Shown here piece after piece: positions 1 through 12,135 of a stretch of DNA of 64,000 nucleotides. Source of the stretch: Capsaspora owczarzaki ATCC 30864 (lineage: Eukaryota; Opisthokonta; Filasterea); contig NW_011887306.1 of NCBI RefSeq assembly GCF_000151315.2, positions 474,072-538,071 on the forward strand, in the 5' to 3' direction. How positions within the stretch are numbered: position 1 is the stretch's first letter; the number at the start of each line of letters is the position of its first letter. Made by a program: the position numbers and the translations under genes. The notes below the pieces were generated by a model. That model did no database searches and was not told the origin of the DNA. It was given only the letters and a program-made list of their open reading frames with translations.

Positions 1-30
1 TATGAGAACGAGACCAAGACCGTGGAGTGA
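1..30 (+). CDS. Possible 3' end of an upstream gene
   Basis: The first 30 bases read in frame 1 as an acidic tail (YENETKTVE) followed by TGA at 28-30. Nothing upstream is visible, so this is only a possible last exon of a plus-strand gene. No function can be given. Confidence 0.25.
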   Translation, partial: YENETKTVE

Positions 31-598
31 ACAAGTCAGGCATTGCAAGGGGGGGAGAAAGCGCTTTTGAATCCAATTTTTTTCAATGCATGCGCTGTTT
101 TGTGCTCAATGAGCAAGATCTGAGGTTATTAAAGACGCTGCTGGACATTCAATTGATGACTGTGATGATTTTAAACATATTCGGGAGCTGGCTTCGTGAT
201 CCGAGCCAAAGTATGCAGATTGTCTTGTTGAGTGGGGCCGTAGATTGTCAACCAGCAAAACCCATTTTGCACTCGTCGTACGGATCAAAATCGCGATTTC
301 CCTCTATTCGCCATCATTCGGCCCATCCAATTCACTATTAAAGTGCTATTTTCATAGCAATGATAAACGCCGGAGGTCTCATCGCACACACTCTGTTTCT
401 CCTCGTTCTATGTTGCAGTTCCTCTCGCGTTTCCCTCGTCCCCCCCACTCTGTTCATCCCATCCATCTCCCTCCCACCCTAGCTCGCATTTCAATCACAA
501 ATGATATTTCCTATCGATTATTCCTCACTCGGACTGCGACGTCGACCGCGATCGCACTCTTCTCTTCCCTCCAAAACACCCATCTGCAACAATTCACC
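31..598. other. Intergenic region and coronin 5' leader
   Basis: No convincing gene is seen here. The part from about 370 to 598 is pyrimidine-rich and leads into the coronin start codon, so it probably holds that gene's promoter and 5' UTR. No TATA box is obvious. Confidence 0.4.
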
Positions 599-3500
599 AT
601 GGCTGGACGACTGAAGGTTTCCAAGTTCCGCAACGCGCTCGTCAAGCCGGCCAAGCGCGACGGGTGGTACGCGGACATTGCGACCGGCGCGATGAGCTCG
701 GATGCCGATCACATCAAGGCCAGCGCCAAGCACGTCGCATTCACCTGGGACTCGCTCGGTAAGCCGGAGGCGAAAGGACGAGAGAGAGAGAGCGAGTCGA
801 GATTGACGGATTCCGCTTGATCCAGCGCGATCATCCGCCACCTTGGAACAACAAACCGCGATTGGACTTTCTTGCTGCAGTTGAGATGTGGATCTCAGTT
901 GCAAACCGTTGGATGGAGTCGACGTTCGAAAGGAAAAAGCAAAGCCAAAAAAAAAAAAAAAAAAAAAATCTTTTGTTTGCAGTCAGCTGGTTTGGTCTGC
1001 ACTTGGTTCCCATTCCCAATGAGATTGGCGCGCCTGCGCGGGGAGGGGGGGGGGGCGGAGAGCAGGTGTGGAGCAGTTCGGAAATGGCAGTCCCATCGCT
1101 CGATCTGGAGCTTGTCTCGGGTCGGAGGGGAAGAAGGACCAAACGGCGATCAATGATCATGGACTCTCACAGTGATGCAGTGCTGCAGTCGATCGAGATG
1201 GTCAACACGCACTCTTCCACTATGCACTATGGAAGCAAAACGAAGAAGAAGAAGAAGAACAGACATCTGTACTTGTGACGATGGAAAACAGGACAGCAAC
1301 CAAAAGGCCTCATTGAATCTCAAATTTTACTCGAATTTGCTGAATTTGCTCACTCACCTCACCGCAACCACCACTGTCATTGTTCGTACCAAACCAAAAC
1401 TCGACCAATCTATCGCAGGTACGGTTGCCGTGCTCCCGCTGAGCAAGGTGGGCAAGGTCGATCGCAACACTTGCCTGGTGCGAGCACACTCGGACCACAT
1501 TACCGATTTCGCGTTCGGACCGTTCAACGACAATCTGCTCGCGACGGGCTCGGGGGATGCCAGCGTCGCTCTCTGGAACATTCCCGACGCAGGTCTCACC
1601 GAGTCGCTGTCCACACCCGTGGTTCGTCTCGCTGGTGCGGCTGGACGCATCGAGTCGCTGACCTGGCACCCGACGGCCTCGGGCTTGCTCGCTTCTGCTG
1701 CGGGCAACACTGTCAAGCTCTGGGACGTCGAGAAGGCTGCAGTCACCATCGATCTTGCTTCTCAGCACCCAGAGACGGTGCAGTCGCTCTCGTGGAAGGC
1801 CGACGGCACAGTGTTTGCGACCTCGAGCAAGGATCGCATCCTGCGCGTGGTCGATCCGCGTTCCGCCAGTGCTGTTGCCGGCGTGGAGGCGCACGCTGGC
1901 ACCAAAACCATCCGCGTTGCTTGGGCCGGCCACCTCGACCGCATCCTGACCACAGGCTTCAGCAAGTCTCGCGAGCGCCAGTACTGCGTTTGGGACGCCC
2001 GCAACCTGGCCAAGCCGCTTCATCTCCAGGTTTTGGACTCTTCCACCGGTGTGCTCATTCCCATGTACGACGAGGACACCAACGTGGTTGTTCTTGCTGG
2101 CAAGGTAATCAATTTTTGTTTGCCTTTGGTTTTTTTTTTTTTTTTTTTGGTTTTCGTTTGGTGGTTGTTGCCGCTTGCTGACCTGATGGAATCAACAAAC
2201 AACACACACTCCAACACAAAAAACCAAACAGGGTGACAGCACCCTTCGCTACCTCGAGGTTTCGGAGAACGCCCCGTATGTCACAGATCCCCAGGCGAAC
2301 GTCAACGACCCGCCTCAAATCGGAGCCACGCTGGTGCCTCGCCGTGCCCTCGACGTCATGGAGTGCGAAGTCTGGCGTGTTCTCAAGCTGACCAAGGATG
2401 CCGTCGTGCCCGTGACCTTTGAAGTGACCCGCAAGGTACGTGATTGGGGCAGGCAAGCGCATCTCAGTGCTTTCTTTTCTTCCAGACTGACCTTTTTTGA
2501 GATGTTTGTGCCTCCAACTTTAGAGCAAGCGTGAATTCCAAGCCGATCTCTTCCCTGATACGAAGGGCACCGTGGCTGGCATGACGGCCGAGCAGTGGGT
2601 GGCTGGTGAGAACATTGCCCCGCCCACAGTCAGCCTGGATCCTTCCAAGAACTCGAGCATCAAGCAGCCAACTCCCTTGTATGCTTCTTCGTCCTCGGCG
2701 TCCTCTACTCCCGCGTCATCTTCGCCTGCGTCGTCATCGCCCGCGCCGGTCTCGCTGATCAAGCCTTCGGCGTCGGCATCGGCATCGTCGTCGTCGTCAT
2801 CGCCCGTGGTTTCGTCTGCCCCGTCTCCGACACCCGCAGCACCTTACGTCCCCAGCGAGAAGGCCACCAAGGCTCAGGCGATTGTCCGATCCTCCAAGTA
2901 CCGTCACGTGCAGGGCACTCTGCTGCACAAGAAGAACAACATTGAGAGCATCTCGCAGCTGAGCCCGGTGACTCCCATCGAATCCAACATGTTTGATGTG
3001 CGTCTATCTGCTTCGCTCGTTGCTCTGTTTTTGACAATTCGTTGTCGTCGTGGTCATTTGCTCATTCGTTTGCCACATCTCTCTCTGCGCTCTGTTTTTT
3101 TTTTTTTGCTCCAGGCCAACAAGTCGTTCATGTGCATGCCCTTCAGCGGCCCCGGTGGCCAGCTTGCCGTGTTCCCGACGATGGTTGCTCGTCGTGTTGG
3201 ACCTTCCGTTCCGACCCTGCAGAATCACGCTGCTCCTCTTGATTTTGCCTTTGATCCCTTCAACGATGCTCGTCTTGCCGTTGGTGAGTGAGCTGCTTGG
3301 CAGACTGTCCGTTTTATGTGAAGGATTGCCACTCACTGCTCCTTTCTACTTGCTGCGTATCTCCACCGCTGGTCATCTTTAGGCTGCGAGGATTCCAACA
3401 TCCGCATCTGGACCATTCCCGCTGGTGGTCTGACTGAAAATCTGACCGAGCCCACTCTGATCCTCAAGGGCCATGAGAACAAGGTCACTCTGGTCAAGTT

Positions 3501-5190
3501 CCACCCCACTATTCGCGATCTCCTCGTGACCGTCGGCGCTGATTTCACCATCCGTTACTGGGATTTGAGTGTTGGCGGTGCACCCCTGAAGACCATTTCT
3601 GATCACGCCGAGCAGGTATGCTGATTGATAGAGATGGTTTGTCTTTGTTGTTGGTTTTTGCAACCGTTCGATTTGGACGCTGTTTACTGAAAGTACCATT
3701 TTTGTTTTTCTCTTTGTTTTTTTTTTCTGTTTGTGTTTTTTTTTTTTGGCTGGCAGATCCTCACGCTCGAGTTCAACAACGATGGTCAGACCTTTGCCAC
3801 CCTCTGCAAGGACCAGTTGCTTCGTTTGTTCGACACCCGCTCTGGCAGTCTCATTCGTGTGAGATCTCTGAAATGATCGTGTCAAGGATTGGTGATGTTG
3901 GGTTGCTTCTAGTCTCATCAACGTTATTTTTGTTGTGTTGCAGCAAGCGACTGCTCACCATGGCACCCGCAGTGGCCGCGTGGCGTTCCTGGGCACCTCT
4001 GGCTTCCTCATCACCACTGGTTTCGCAAAGTATGCAAATCAACCAACGTTGCGCGGATCGTGAGAAGCCCTTGACTGACTTACTGCTCGTTTGTCGTTTG
4101 ATTACTTTTTTCCCTGCCCCACCAGAACCAGTGCACGCCAAATCAAGCTCTTCCGCGAAAGCGATCTGTCTGAAATCACCGAGGTTGATCTTGATGTTGC
4201 ACCGGCCGTCTTGGTTCCCATCTACGACGAGGATACCACGCTGCTTTACGTTTGGGGCCGTGTACGTACCCGCTTTGCGCACACTCTGTTTGAAAATCAT
4301 CCAAATGTTTGTTCTCACAGTTTCTTTTGACATTGAACAACAGGGTGACTCGAGCATCTCTACGTTCGAGTTTGTGCACGACGAGGCGCCTTTCCTGCAT
4401 TCGGCCACGCCTTTCAAGTCGGCCGAGCTGCAACATGGCCTGGCCTTCCTGCCCAAGGCGACCTGCAACGTTGCCGAGGTCGAGGTGGCGCGCGCTGTCA
4501 AGCTGTCCAAGAACACTGTCGAGTACATTTCGTTCAAGATTCCCCGCACTCGTGTATGCAGCCTTTTCAGTTTTGTTTTTCGGTTGCATTGGGGACTGGA
4601 ACTCTCATGTCATTGACCACTTTGTGTGTTTTGGTTGTTTGTTTGATCCTCAGCCCGAGTTCTTCCAGGATGACTTGTTCCCGGAATCGCGCGTTCGCGA
4701 CACACCCAGCATCACCCTTGAAGAGTGGCTTGCTGGCAAGAACCCTTCCGTCAAATACGTTTCGCTCAAGCCCGCCAACATGACACCATGTAAGACGTTG
4801 TTTGTTCGGTGTTTTTTGCAGCCTGAGTTGGTATGTTTGGGATCTGATTTTTTGAGTGTTTGTTTTGATGTATTTTGGTTCTTGGACGCGGCAGTGTCGC
4901 AAGCGCCCAAGGAGCAACCGAAGGAGAGCAAGTTTGTCAAGTACAATCCTGCCCTGCAAGATTCTCCCGACCAGCGCAAGGAGAAGGTACGAGAAGTTGG
5001 TTGAATTTCGAGTTTTTTTTTTTTTTTTTTCGGATGATTTAGTTTTTCATTTTTGGCTGACAATCCTGCTTGGTGTTTGCGAGAATAGCTGCTCCATTCC
5101 ATGGTCGATTCCCTCGGCGACAAGCAGACTGGCGCCATGTACCAAGACACTGTCCAAGGTGTTGAGGAGAGCGAGTGGGACAACTACTAA
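599..5190 (+). CDS. CORO7: Coronin-7/POD-1-type tandem coronin
   Basis: Actin-cytoskeleton and Golgi-trafficking protein with two coronin modules in one chain. Thirteen exons join in phase: 599-758, 1419-2104, 2232-2435, 2524-2997, 3115-3283, 3383-3615, 3757-3858, 3944-4029, 4126-4261, 4344-4553, 4654-4789, 4895-4986 and 5089-5190, giving 929 residues, close to animal coronin-7. The first module opens with the coronin signature SKFRNA and has WD-type blades such as LLATGSGDASVALW. A Ser/Pro/Ala-rich linker (exon 4) precedes the second signature SKYRHV and a second propeller. Each propeller has the typical coronin GF-K-R-RQ stretch (GFSKSRERQ and GFAKTSARQ). The C terminus is short and acidic with a Trp (EESEWDNY), as in POD-1/coronin-7, and there is no coiled coil as in short coronins. 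The ATG sits in a good context (caccATGG). Intron 1 is long (660 nt) with a poly-A run; most other introns carry poly-T tracts. Confidence 0.93.
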
Positions 5191-5366
5191 GTCCACTCTT
5201 GGGTGCCTTGTCGTGTGCACTTGTTGATATGTGTGTATTGATTGCGGAGCGGTGCTCGTAAGAAACCCCCTTTCGCCTGCCGCAATTTTGATGCTTTGAA
5301 TTGAATATCAAGATCTGGAAATCACCTTTATTTTCAGACTTTTTCTTAAACCAAATTTTCATCCAA

Positions 5367-7910
5367 TTACAACAAGTCGTCGAAGGGATTGTTCGACTTG
5401 GCAGCAGGTGCGGAAGGACGCGAAGCCATCGGCGAAGCGTTGTTCATGAGTGACGCGGGATGAATCGAGCCGCCAGTGGGAATGAGGGGCTGGGCAAAGC
5501 TGCCACCACTCGTGGTTGTTGGAGCAAGAGGCTGAGCCATGCTGCTGCCACCAAACTGGAACCCTCCAGTTTGCTGTGGGACAGTTGGCGCTGCAGTCAT
5601 GCGCGGGGACGCATCATACTGCGACGGTTGCATAAAGGTTGACGTCTTTGGCTGCATTGGTTGCTGCATTGCGGCGGTTGGCGAAGCCTGGAACGCTGCG
5701 GCCATCTGGTTGCCAAACGCCATTCCACTTTGGGTCTGAGCCGCTGGTTGTGGCTTGAGTGGCTGGAAGCTGGCCATTGGCTGTGTTGAAAAGAAGGCAC
5801 ACAAAAGAGAGAAAAACCAATCAGTTTCGTGTCCACACTCCCCTACATTAGCGAATCAAGTACTTCCCCCTTTCGTTACCTTGCTGCTGGAAAAGCTCCC
5901 AAACGCATCATCATCGCCAAGTGATTGGACGGGGATGGAGGGCCTTGAAGCACCGTTCGTCGCACCCAGCCCAGACAAACCGGTAGAAGTGGCAGGCATG
6001 GCCCCAACGCCAGCGAACAACGCTGCATCCTGGGCCGAAAGGGGTTTTGTGCTGGGCGGGGCCTTGCTTTGGGCTGTAGTTGACGTGGTAGGGAACGCGC
6101 CGCTTGTTTTCGGAGGGGCGGACAGGAAATCGTCGAACGAATCAAAGGGGTTGTTGGAAGCCTGTCCTGCCGAGGGTGTCGCTGCAGCAACCGGCGTCAA
6201 GGTACTCGTGGGTTTGACTGCAGAACTGGGGCTCGTTGCAGTCATCATAGGCGCGGCGGGCAGCTTTGCGGCGGCAAGTGGCGCGACCGCCTGAGGCATC
6301 ACGGCAGGCGACGCACCGCCTGCGTCCTCGCGCGCAAACAACTCTTCCATTCGTCGCAACTGATCATCCGCAGCTCCACCAAAGACAGGAGCTGCAAATC
6401 CATTGGACGACATCATGCCCGTGTCTGCGCTGCCAGGGATGCCGCCAGAGGAGCCGGTGCTGCCGTTGATGGGGCCGCTGGCCATCGTGTCGAGTTGGGA
6501 AATTTGCTCCAGCTTGGACATGTGCTCAGACTCAAACTTTTTGAACATGTCGCGCAGGATGGTGCTGAACATGCCAAACTGCCGTGCATTCAGCGTCGGA
6601 TGCATGCTGAGGGGAATGAGGAAAGGAAGCAATCGGCTCGCAATGAGCGACGCGTCGGGCGAGAGCTTGGCGTGGCGGAACAGGGAGTCGTGAATGCCGA
6701 GGATGGCCATGCACACGCCTGCCTCGCTGATGGGAACGCGCTCGAGCAACGGATAGACCTTCTCCTCCATGGTGTGCTTGTCGAGGTGATCCACGATTTT
6801 GGACAGACAAACCAGCGTGTTGATGCGGACTGTGCTCGACTCGCTCTCCAGAATGACCTTTTCGAGACGAGGCAGCACCGAGCCACGCATGGAGGCATAG
6901 TCGATGCCCGAGGCGATTGTCGGAATAATGCGCACGCAGAGCTCTTGGACTTGCGAGTTGGAGCTCTCGAGCGCCCGGTAGAGCAGGGGCAGGATGTGCT
7001 GCTTGACGGCAGCCGCGGGGGCCTTGGCCAAGAGGAGCTCCATCTTTTGGAGCAAAAAGATGAGGATTTGGATGGGCTCTTGCAAGGCAAACACGGGCAA
7101 CAGTGCGGGCAGAATGTGCGTTGCAAAGTCCTGCTGGGAGGCCTTTTCGGCAATCATAAACACTGAAGGCAGGAGGAAGGGAATGAGAGCAGTGTTTTTC
7201 AGCTCGACCAGCAGCGGGAGCAGAACGCGGTTTTGGCAGACACGCTGCGACAGCTTTGGGATGAGCCGCGGGACACCCTTCAGGAATTGCACTTTCTGTG
7301 CATCGGGCACCGCAGCCAGGCTCGACAAGAAGGTAAACGCCACGACATATGCATTGTCAAACCAAGGGTTGGAGGCGAGTTCAGTCAGCGCCGGACGGCC
7401 CTGCGACTCAAAGCTCGACGCACGCCGGACGAACGGCGCGAGCGCTGCAGGAATCTGCTCGAGTTGCAAGTGCTGGATGAGACCAATGTTGGACTCAAAG
7501 TTCTTGGGGCCACCCGGAGCCGTCTGGTGGTTGACGAGAGGCTGCTTGGCAAAGAGCGCGTAGATCAAGCTGGCCAGGGAGTAGACGTCGCTGGCGGCGG
7601 TGCAATACCGCACAGTGACATACTCGGGCGCAAGATAGTTGACCGAGGGCTGCAGGTAGAGCATGTCGGCATGGTTGGCGGCCGCATAGTCGTAATTGGC
7701 GGTTTGGTGGAAGGCAGTTTGCGCGCCGTCGGCCGAGTACACGGCGGTGAGCGCAAATGCAAAGCCGCCAAGCTTCCAGTCGCCCTTTGCGTTGATAAAG
7801 ACAGCGCCTGGATTGATGTTTCCGTGAATCAGACGGGCCTCGCGATGGCAGAAGAGCAGCGCCTGGGTCAACTGCAGCAAGCCAAACTGCAACTCGAGCT
7901 CCTCGAGGGC

Positions 7911-7978
<68 letters not shown>

Positions 7979-8667
7979 CCGACGCCGACGACGACGATGC
8001 AGGTTGTGCCAGAATGTTTGCCAGACAGTGAGCAATCGGCTCTGTGGCAAACGCGAGCGAATCGCCGGCTTCCTCCAGCGGGCACACGACGTCCAGAATG
8101 TTTGGGTGTCTGAGTCTTGCCAGCTGTTGTCCTTCGCGTCTCAGAAACTCGAGGATCTAAACAAATCAGCACATCAAGACGCGCACGTTTTGGTGTTTTG
8201 GTTTCAGAATCACAGTGAGTGAGATGTACCATTGCAACCCCTGCCCTGCAGTAGTGTTCCAGTGTTCAGTAGTGTTCAGTAGTTCCAGTGTTGTAGGTGG
8301 AGAGTGAGCTCGTGATGGGCAGCCCCCCTTCTTCTTCTTGCTTCCTCCCGAGCTCCCCAAGATCGCAACGACCAAGCCAGCCACCGAGGGGAAATCAAAG
8401 TCGATTTGCCAATGGAGTCAGCGTCGAGGGTTTGGGGTGATGGATTGTCGTCCCACTGACCACTTCTCGCCGGGGCTTTGGGAACTTGTCCAGCTGCTTC
8501 TTGTCGAGCAGGAAGACGGACGCGCGCGCGTTGGTCGCCTTGCTGTGGGCGTCAAACACCTTCCAGGACAGACCAAGCCCGCCTGTCGCAATCTGGGCGC
8601 CGAGCTCGTACTCGCGCAGCACGGGATTCCCGAGCACGGCGCGCGCGAGCTTGTCGACGAACGACAT
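5367..8667 (-). CDS. SCYL2: SCY1-like pseudokinase 2 (SCYL2/CVAK104-type)
   Basis: Probable clathrin-coat and endosomal trafficking pseudokinase. Three exons on the minus strand, 8667-8461, 8156-5880 and 5780-5367, join in phase to 965 residues. The N-terminal kinase-like domain has the SCYL hallmark HGNINPG where active kinases have HRD, and GGF in place of DFG, so catalysis is unlikely. A run of at least 21 Ala encoded by a GCA/TGC repeat interrupts the kinase fold just before the helix leading to the HGN loop. A HEAT-repeat block follows (RLIPKLS... PLLVELKNTALIPFLLPS). The tail is rich in Ser, Pro and Gln and ends in NPFDDLL; it also holds NNPFDSFDDF, and both are NPF/DxF-type motifs that bind EH-domain and AP2/clathrin adaptors. 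It shares a 244-bp divergent promoter with the FBXO3-like gene. Confidence 0.9.
7915..7977. repeat. GCA trinucleotide repeat, about 21 units
   Basis: An uninterrupted GCA repeat lies inside exon 2 of the SCYL2 gene and is read on the minus strand as a poly-Ala run within the pseudokinase domain. Length polymorphism is expected. Confidence 0.9.
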
Positions 8668-8911
8668 GTTGGAAGAGAACGATTGGACGAAAAACAAACA
8701 AAAAAAAAAAAAAAAAGAGACTGAGAAATTGAAAACCAACAACAAATCTGAGAAACAAACAAACAAACAAACAAACAAAACGATTCGTGATGAATGGAGA
8801 GCGATGAGCAGAAGCATTGAAACCAAGTGACTTTGAGGCTTTGTATGAAACTACATTGGCATTGGCAAATCCGAAATTCAGTCATCAACCTGAACCGCTC
8901 GCTCTCGCACG
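8668..8911. promoter_or_regulatory. Divergent promoter between SCYL2 and FBXO3-like genes
   Basis: The 244 bp between two head-to-head start codons must hold both promoters. It contains a poly-A run near 8700 and an (AAAC)n tract at about 8755-8780. No TATA box is evident. Confidence 0.5.
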
Positions 8912-10512
8912 ATGACTTCGCTGCCGACGCTGCCGCTGGAGCTGCTGGAACTCATCCTGGGCGACCCGGCAGTGAGCGTGCGCGATCTCGTGGCTGTCTC
9001 TGCCACCTGCCGTGCGCTGCGCGATGTGGTCGAGCTGGGCTCGGATGCAATCTGGCGCCGACACTGCGTTGCGACGTTCAGCGTGGACGAGTCCAACCCC
9101 GACCAGGATACCGACGCGCCACTCGATCCGCGAGAGCTCACAAGCATCATGTCAGCTGCTGGCGGAGATGGAACGCAGGTCGACCAAGAGCGCGTGCACG
9201 AAGCCGCCCGAGCTCGCGGCATCCCGTCGTGCGCGCTCAATCCGACGCTGTGGCGGACGGCGGACGAGTCGCGCAACGACCGCGCAGCAGCAGCAGGGTC
9301 GCCGTGGCGTCGTCGATACATTCGACATCATCTAGCGTTTGGCCACTTGCTTCCAACGTACACGCGCATGCGTCGCGCTTGGCGGATATTCACAGGTTGG
9401 CTCCGTGTCAACTCCCCTCGCATTCACGGGCTGCTCCGACCGGGGACGCTTGGATTATTGTATCCTGCAAGGTACGCCGAGGGTTCCAATGGTTTTGTTC
9501 AGTAGCTTTGATTCGTGACACTCACACACAAAATGTTTGTGCGCCACTTTTTGTGCAACCGCTGTTTGCGCGGCGTTGCAGCAAGTACGCATCCCTCACA
9601 CAGGCAGTACTTTGCCTCTATCGCATGAACGATGGCCAAAACATAGGAATGCCGGTTTTCGGGACGGCGGGCGCGTACGACGAGGTGCGCGACCTGTTTT
9701 TTCCACGCCTCCGTGAGCTGGATGTGCTCGGCAGGCAGTTGATCAGGTTTATGGGAGCCCCATGCATTGTGATGCCACTACTTGAGCCGAACGCGGACGC
9801 TCGTGACGCGCCCCTGTTGGACCTCATCTCCTTTGACTCGAAGGGGTTGGATGGGTTTCAAACCAATTCGCTGACAGAATGGATTGAAGGGTATGCTCGC
9901 GATCTTGCCAGCACAAGGCTCATTGCCGACGACAATGGCGTGATTGATCTCTTCCCCACCTTTGGCGAGGGCGTCAGCACGGCAACCACAAATGGCATCC
10001 AGATCAGCATGAGTAGTTTGCCATGGCCCTCACGCACTCGGCTGCACGAAAATGGCTCTGAATACGGCTTTATTTACAAACTGCGGTAGGGGCAATGCAC
10101 GCACAACGCAGCCTTCTTCTTGCTTGAGATTTGCAACTGACCTTTGTTGGTTGTTGTTTTGTTGCTGTTGTTTGGTTTGCTCACCTTGACCTAAAAAATC
10201 TCACACAGCATGGTTGGAACGAATGCCATGCCCGCAGGTGCACGGTACAAGCTGGCGTCCAGGCGGTGGGTAATTGAGCAGCCCGACACGCCAAGCGAGA
10301 CTGTTGAGGGACCGGGCGTCGTTGGCCTCTATCCCGAGATTGCGGCTGGATCCCATTTTCAGTACTGCTCTGCGACGAGCTACTCGACCAGGATGGGTGG
10401 ATCGATGCGAGGGCACTTTGTCATGCTCGACATGAACGCGCCCAGCTACTCTTTCGCGGCTCAGATTGCTCCCTGTGTCATGACTGTTCCGCCAATAACT
10501 CGATTCGAGTAG
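8912..10512 (+). CDS. FBXO3: F-box protein 3 (F-box, SMI1/KNR4-like, ApaG)
   Basis: Predicted substrate receptor of an SCF ubiquitin ligase. Three exons, 8912-9471, 9582-10085 and 10209-10512, join to 455 residues, similar to human FBXO3. The F-box is at the very N terminus (LPLELLELILGDP). An SMI1/KNR4 (SUKH-like) domain follows, with YRMNDGQ matching the family's YRIHNGQ. The C-terminal ApaG domain has EGPGVVG and YCSATSYSTRMGGSMRGH, matching the FBXO3 pattern of GPGVVG followed by YxSxTxFSTxxGxMxG. The acidic tail of animal FBXO3 is absent; the chain ends at PPITRFE. The exon 2/3 join (YGFIYKLR|MVGTNAMP) is supported by homology and phase. Confidence 0.9.
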
Positions 10513-12135
10513 ACTTTTGCTTCTGCCACAAAAAAATCCAACGTGGATGGCATGAAAGTGAGAACATACGATTGAATTGAGGTTGGAGCAAAGAAATACA
10601 TGCAACAAAACCAAAAGGAAAAAGAAAAAAAAAAAAAGAGAATAAAAGCGGCTCAGACTCATTACATCAAAATAGTTTACACGTCATAGTATAAAAGCGA
10701 CACTTTGAATGTTGCTTTTGGACGCGATCGAACAAAATTTCACCACTGCCGCAGAGCAAAAGAAAAAGCTGAGAAAGAGAGACGTAAAGAAGAAAAGAAG
10801 GACAAAAAAAAAAAAAAAAAAAAAAAAGGGAAAAAAAAAAGCACATGGTCGAAACTGTGGATGGAACAACGATTGCCCCGAAGAGCAGATTGCGCATCAG
10901 AGGCAGCGAAAGTGCAACAGAACGAAGGAGACGAGAGAAGAGTTGGAAACGGGGAAGGCAACATGGGAGGAAAGACGACGAACGACGAGCGACGGGGAGT
11001 CGTCAAAATGAAACAACAAAAAAGAAAAAAAAAAAAAAAGAATAAAAGAGCGACTTACTGAACAAAAAGGACTGAGCTGAGCAGTCTGAGACAAGATTCG
11101 ATTTGGGCATTGAATTCAATGGTTGGTTGCAAACACACATAATCATCTGCACTGCATCAAATTGTCAGCCATTGGATTTGGTTTTTGACAGCAGAATCTG
11201 CTTTTCGCGCGTTTTTTTCGTTTCATTGCTGTACATGGTCGAGCCTACCAATCTCTTTTCGCTTCAACCTCATAACTCTGATAAATGCATTACCAAATCA
11301 AACATTGCTGCAATCGAAAACTCGCAAGTGCAGTCTTTTGAGTTCTTCCATACAAATTTCCAATGGTAAAACCCCTTTTCGCCTTTTCGCCCTTTTCTAT
11401 CGCCCCGTCCAAGCGTCCCTCGGTCGCGCTCTTTCGGTTTTATTCCATAACAGCAGTCTGACGAAGGCTGATGAAGGGGGACGATACGCCCTGAACCCCC
11501 ACCAGTCGGCCTCGCCAATGCATTTCTTCAATGGTCATCGCACATGGTTTTTTCCCATTGTGTTTCACATTGGATTTTTTATTTTTTTTTATTTTTTTAA
11601 TTTTTTTAATTTTTTTATTCCATTCAAGTTGCAGCTTTCATCGCTGTCTCTGTGCGGCCAGTCTGCACACTCTCCCCCCGCCTGCCGCTCGGCCTGCCTT
11701 CATCTGCTCGTGTCGCAGTCGCTATGCGTCTCATCCGAGCACACGCACTCAGCACAAGGGGAAAAGCGCGTAGCGATGCAACGAAAGGGAAAAAAAAAGA
11801 AAGAAAAATTGGCGAGATCGCGACTCTTTTCCAAGTGCTTTGACGCTCGCCCGTCGACCCAGCGACTGGCATCGTGCACATGCTGCGCGTATTGTTGGGA
11901 CGTGCACACCGCACTCTCTGGGGGGCTCCAGCGGCACCGCGATCATGCCAAGCGACGGCGGCAAATGCGAGTTTATTTTTATTTTATTTTATTTTATTTT
12001 ATTTTTTATTTTTTCGCTGCCTTTCCACGAAGCACCTACGCCAGCACTGGACGTCCTTCCAAACCACAAACCCCACCACCGTCCGGTGTCTTTGTACTCA
12101 CACTGCCAATTGTCAATTGTCAATTTGGTCAACAG
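10513..12135. other. Long AT-rich intergenic region with homopurine and ATTTT tracts
   Basis: This is the longest gap in the window and no gene is seen in it. An AATAAA at 10640-10645 could be the FBXO3 polyadenylation signal. About 10750-10840 is almost pure purine on the plus strand, ending in A24. Poly-T and TTTTAA tracts lie at about 11577-11622, and a run of ATTTT units at about 11971-12015. The 3' part must hold the CCT2 promoter and its unresolved first exon. Confidence 0.5.

Noticed and set aside
7233-8222. 329-residue plus-strand frame with a poly-Ser run
   Set aside because: Antisense to SCYL2; the Ser run is the GCA repeat read in the other frame.
10750-10840. Purine-rich tract ending in A24, considered as the tail of a SINE or processed pseudogene
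   Set aside because: No target-site duplication, no polymerase III boxes and no gene-like sequence upstream. Similar runs occur throughout the window in introns.
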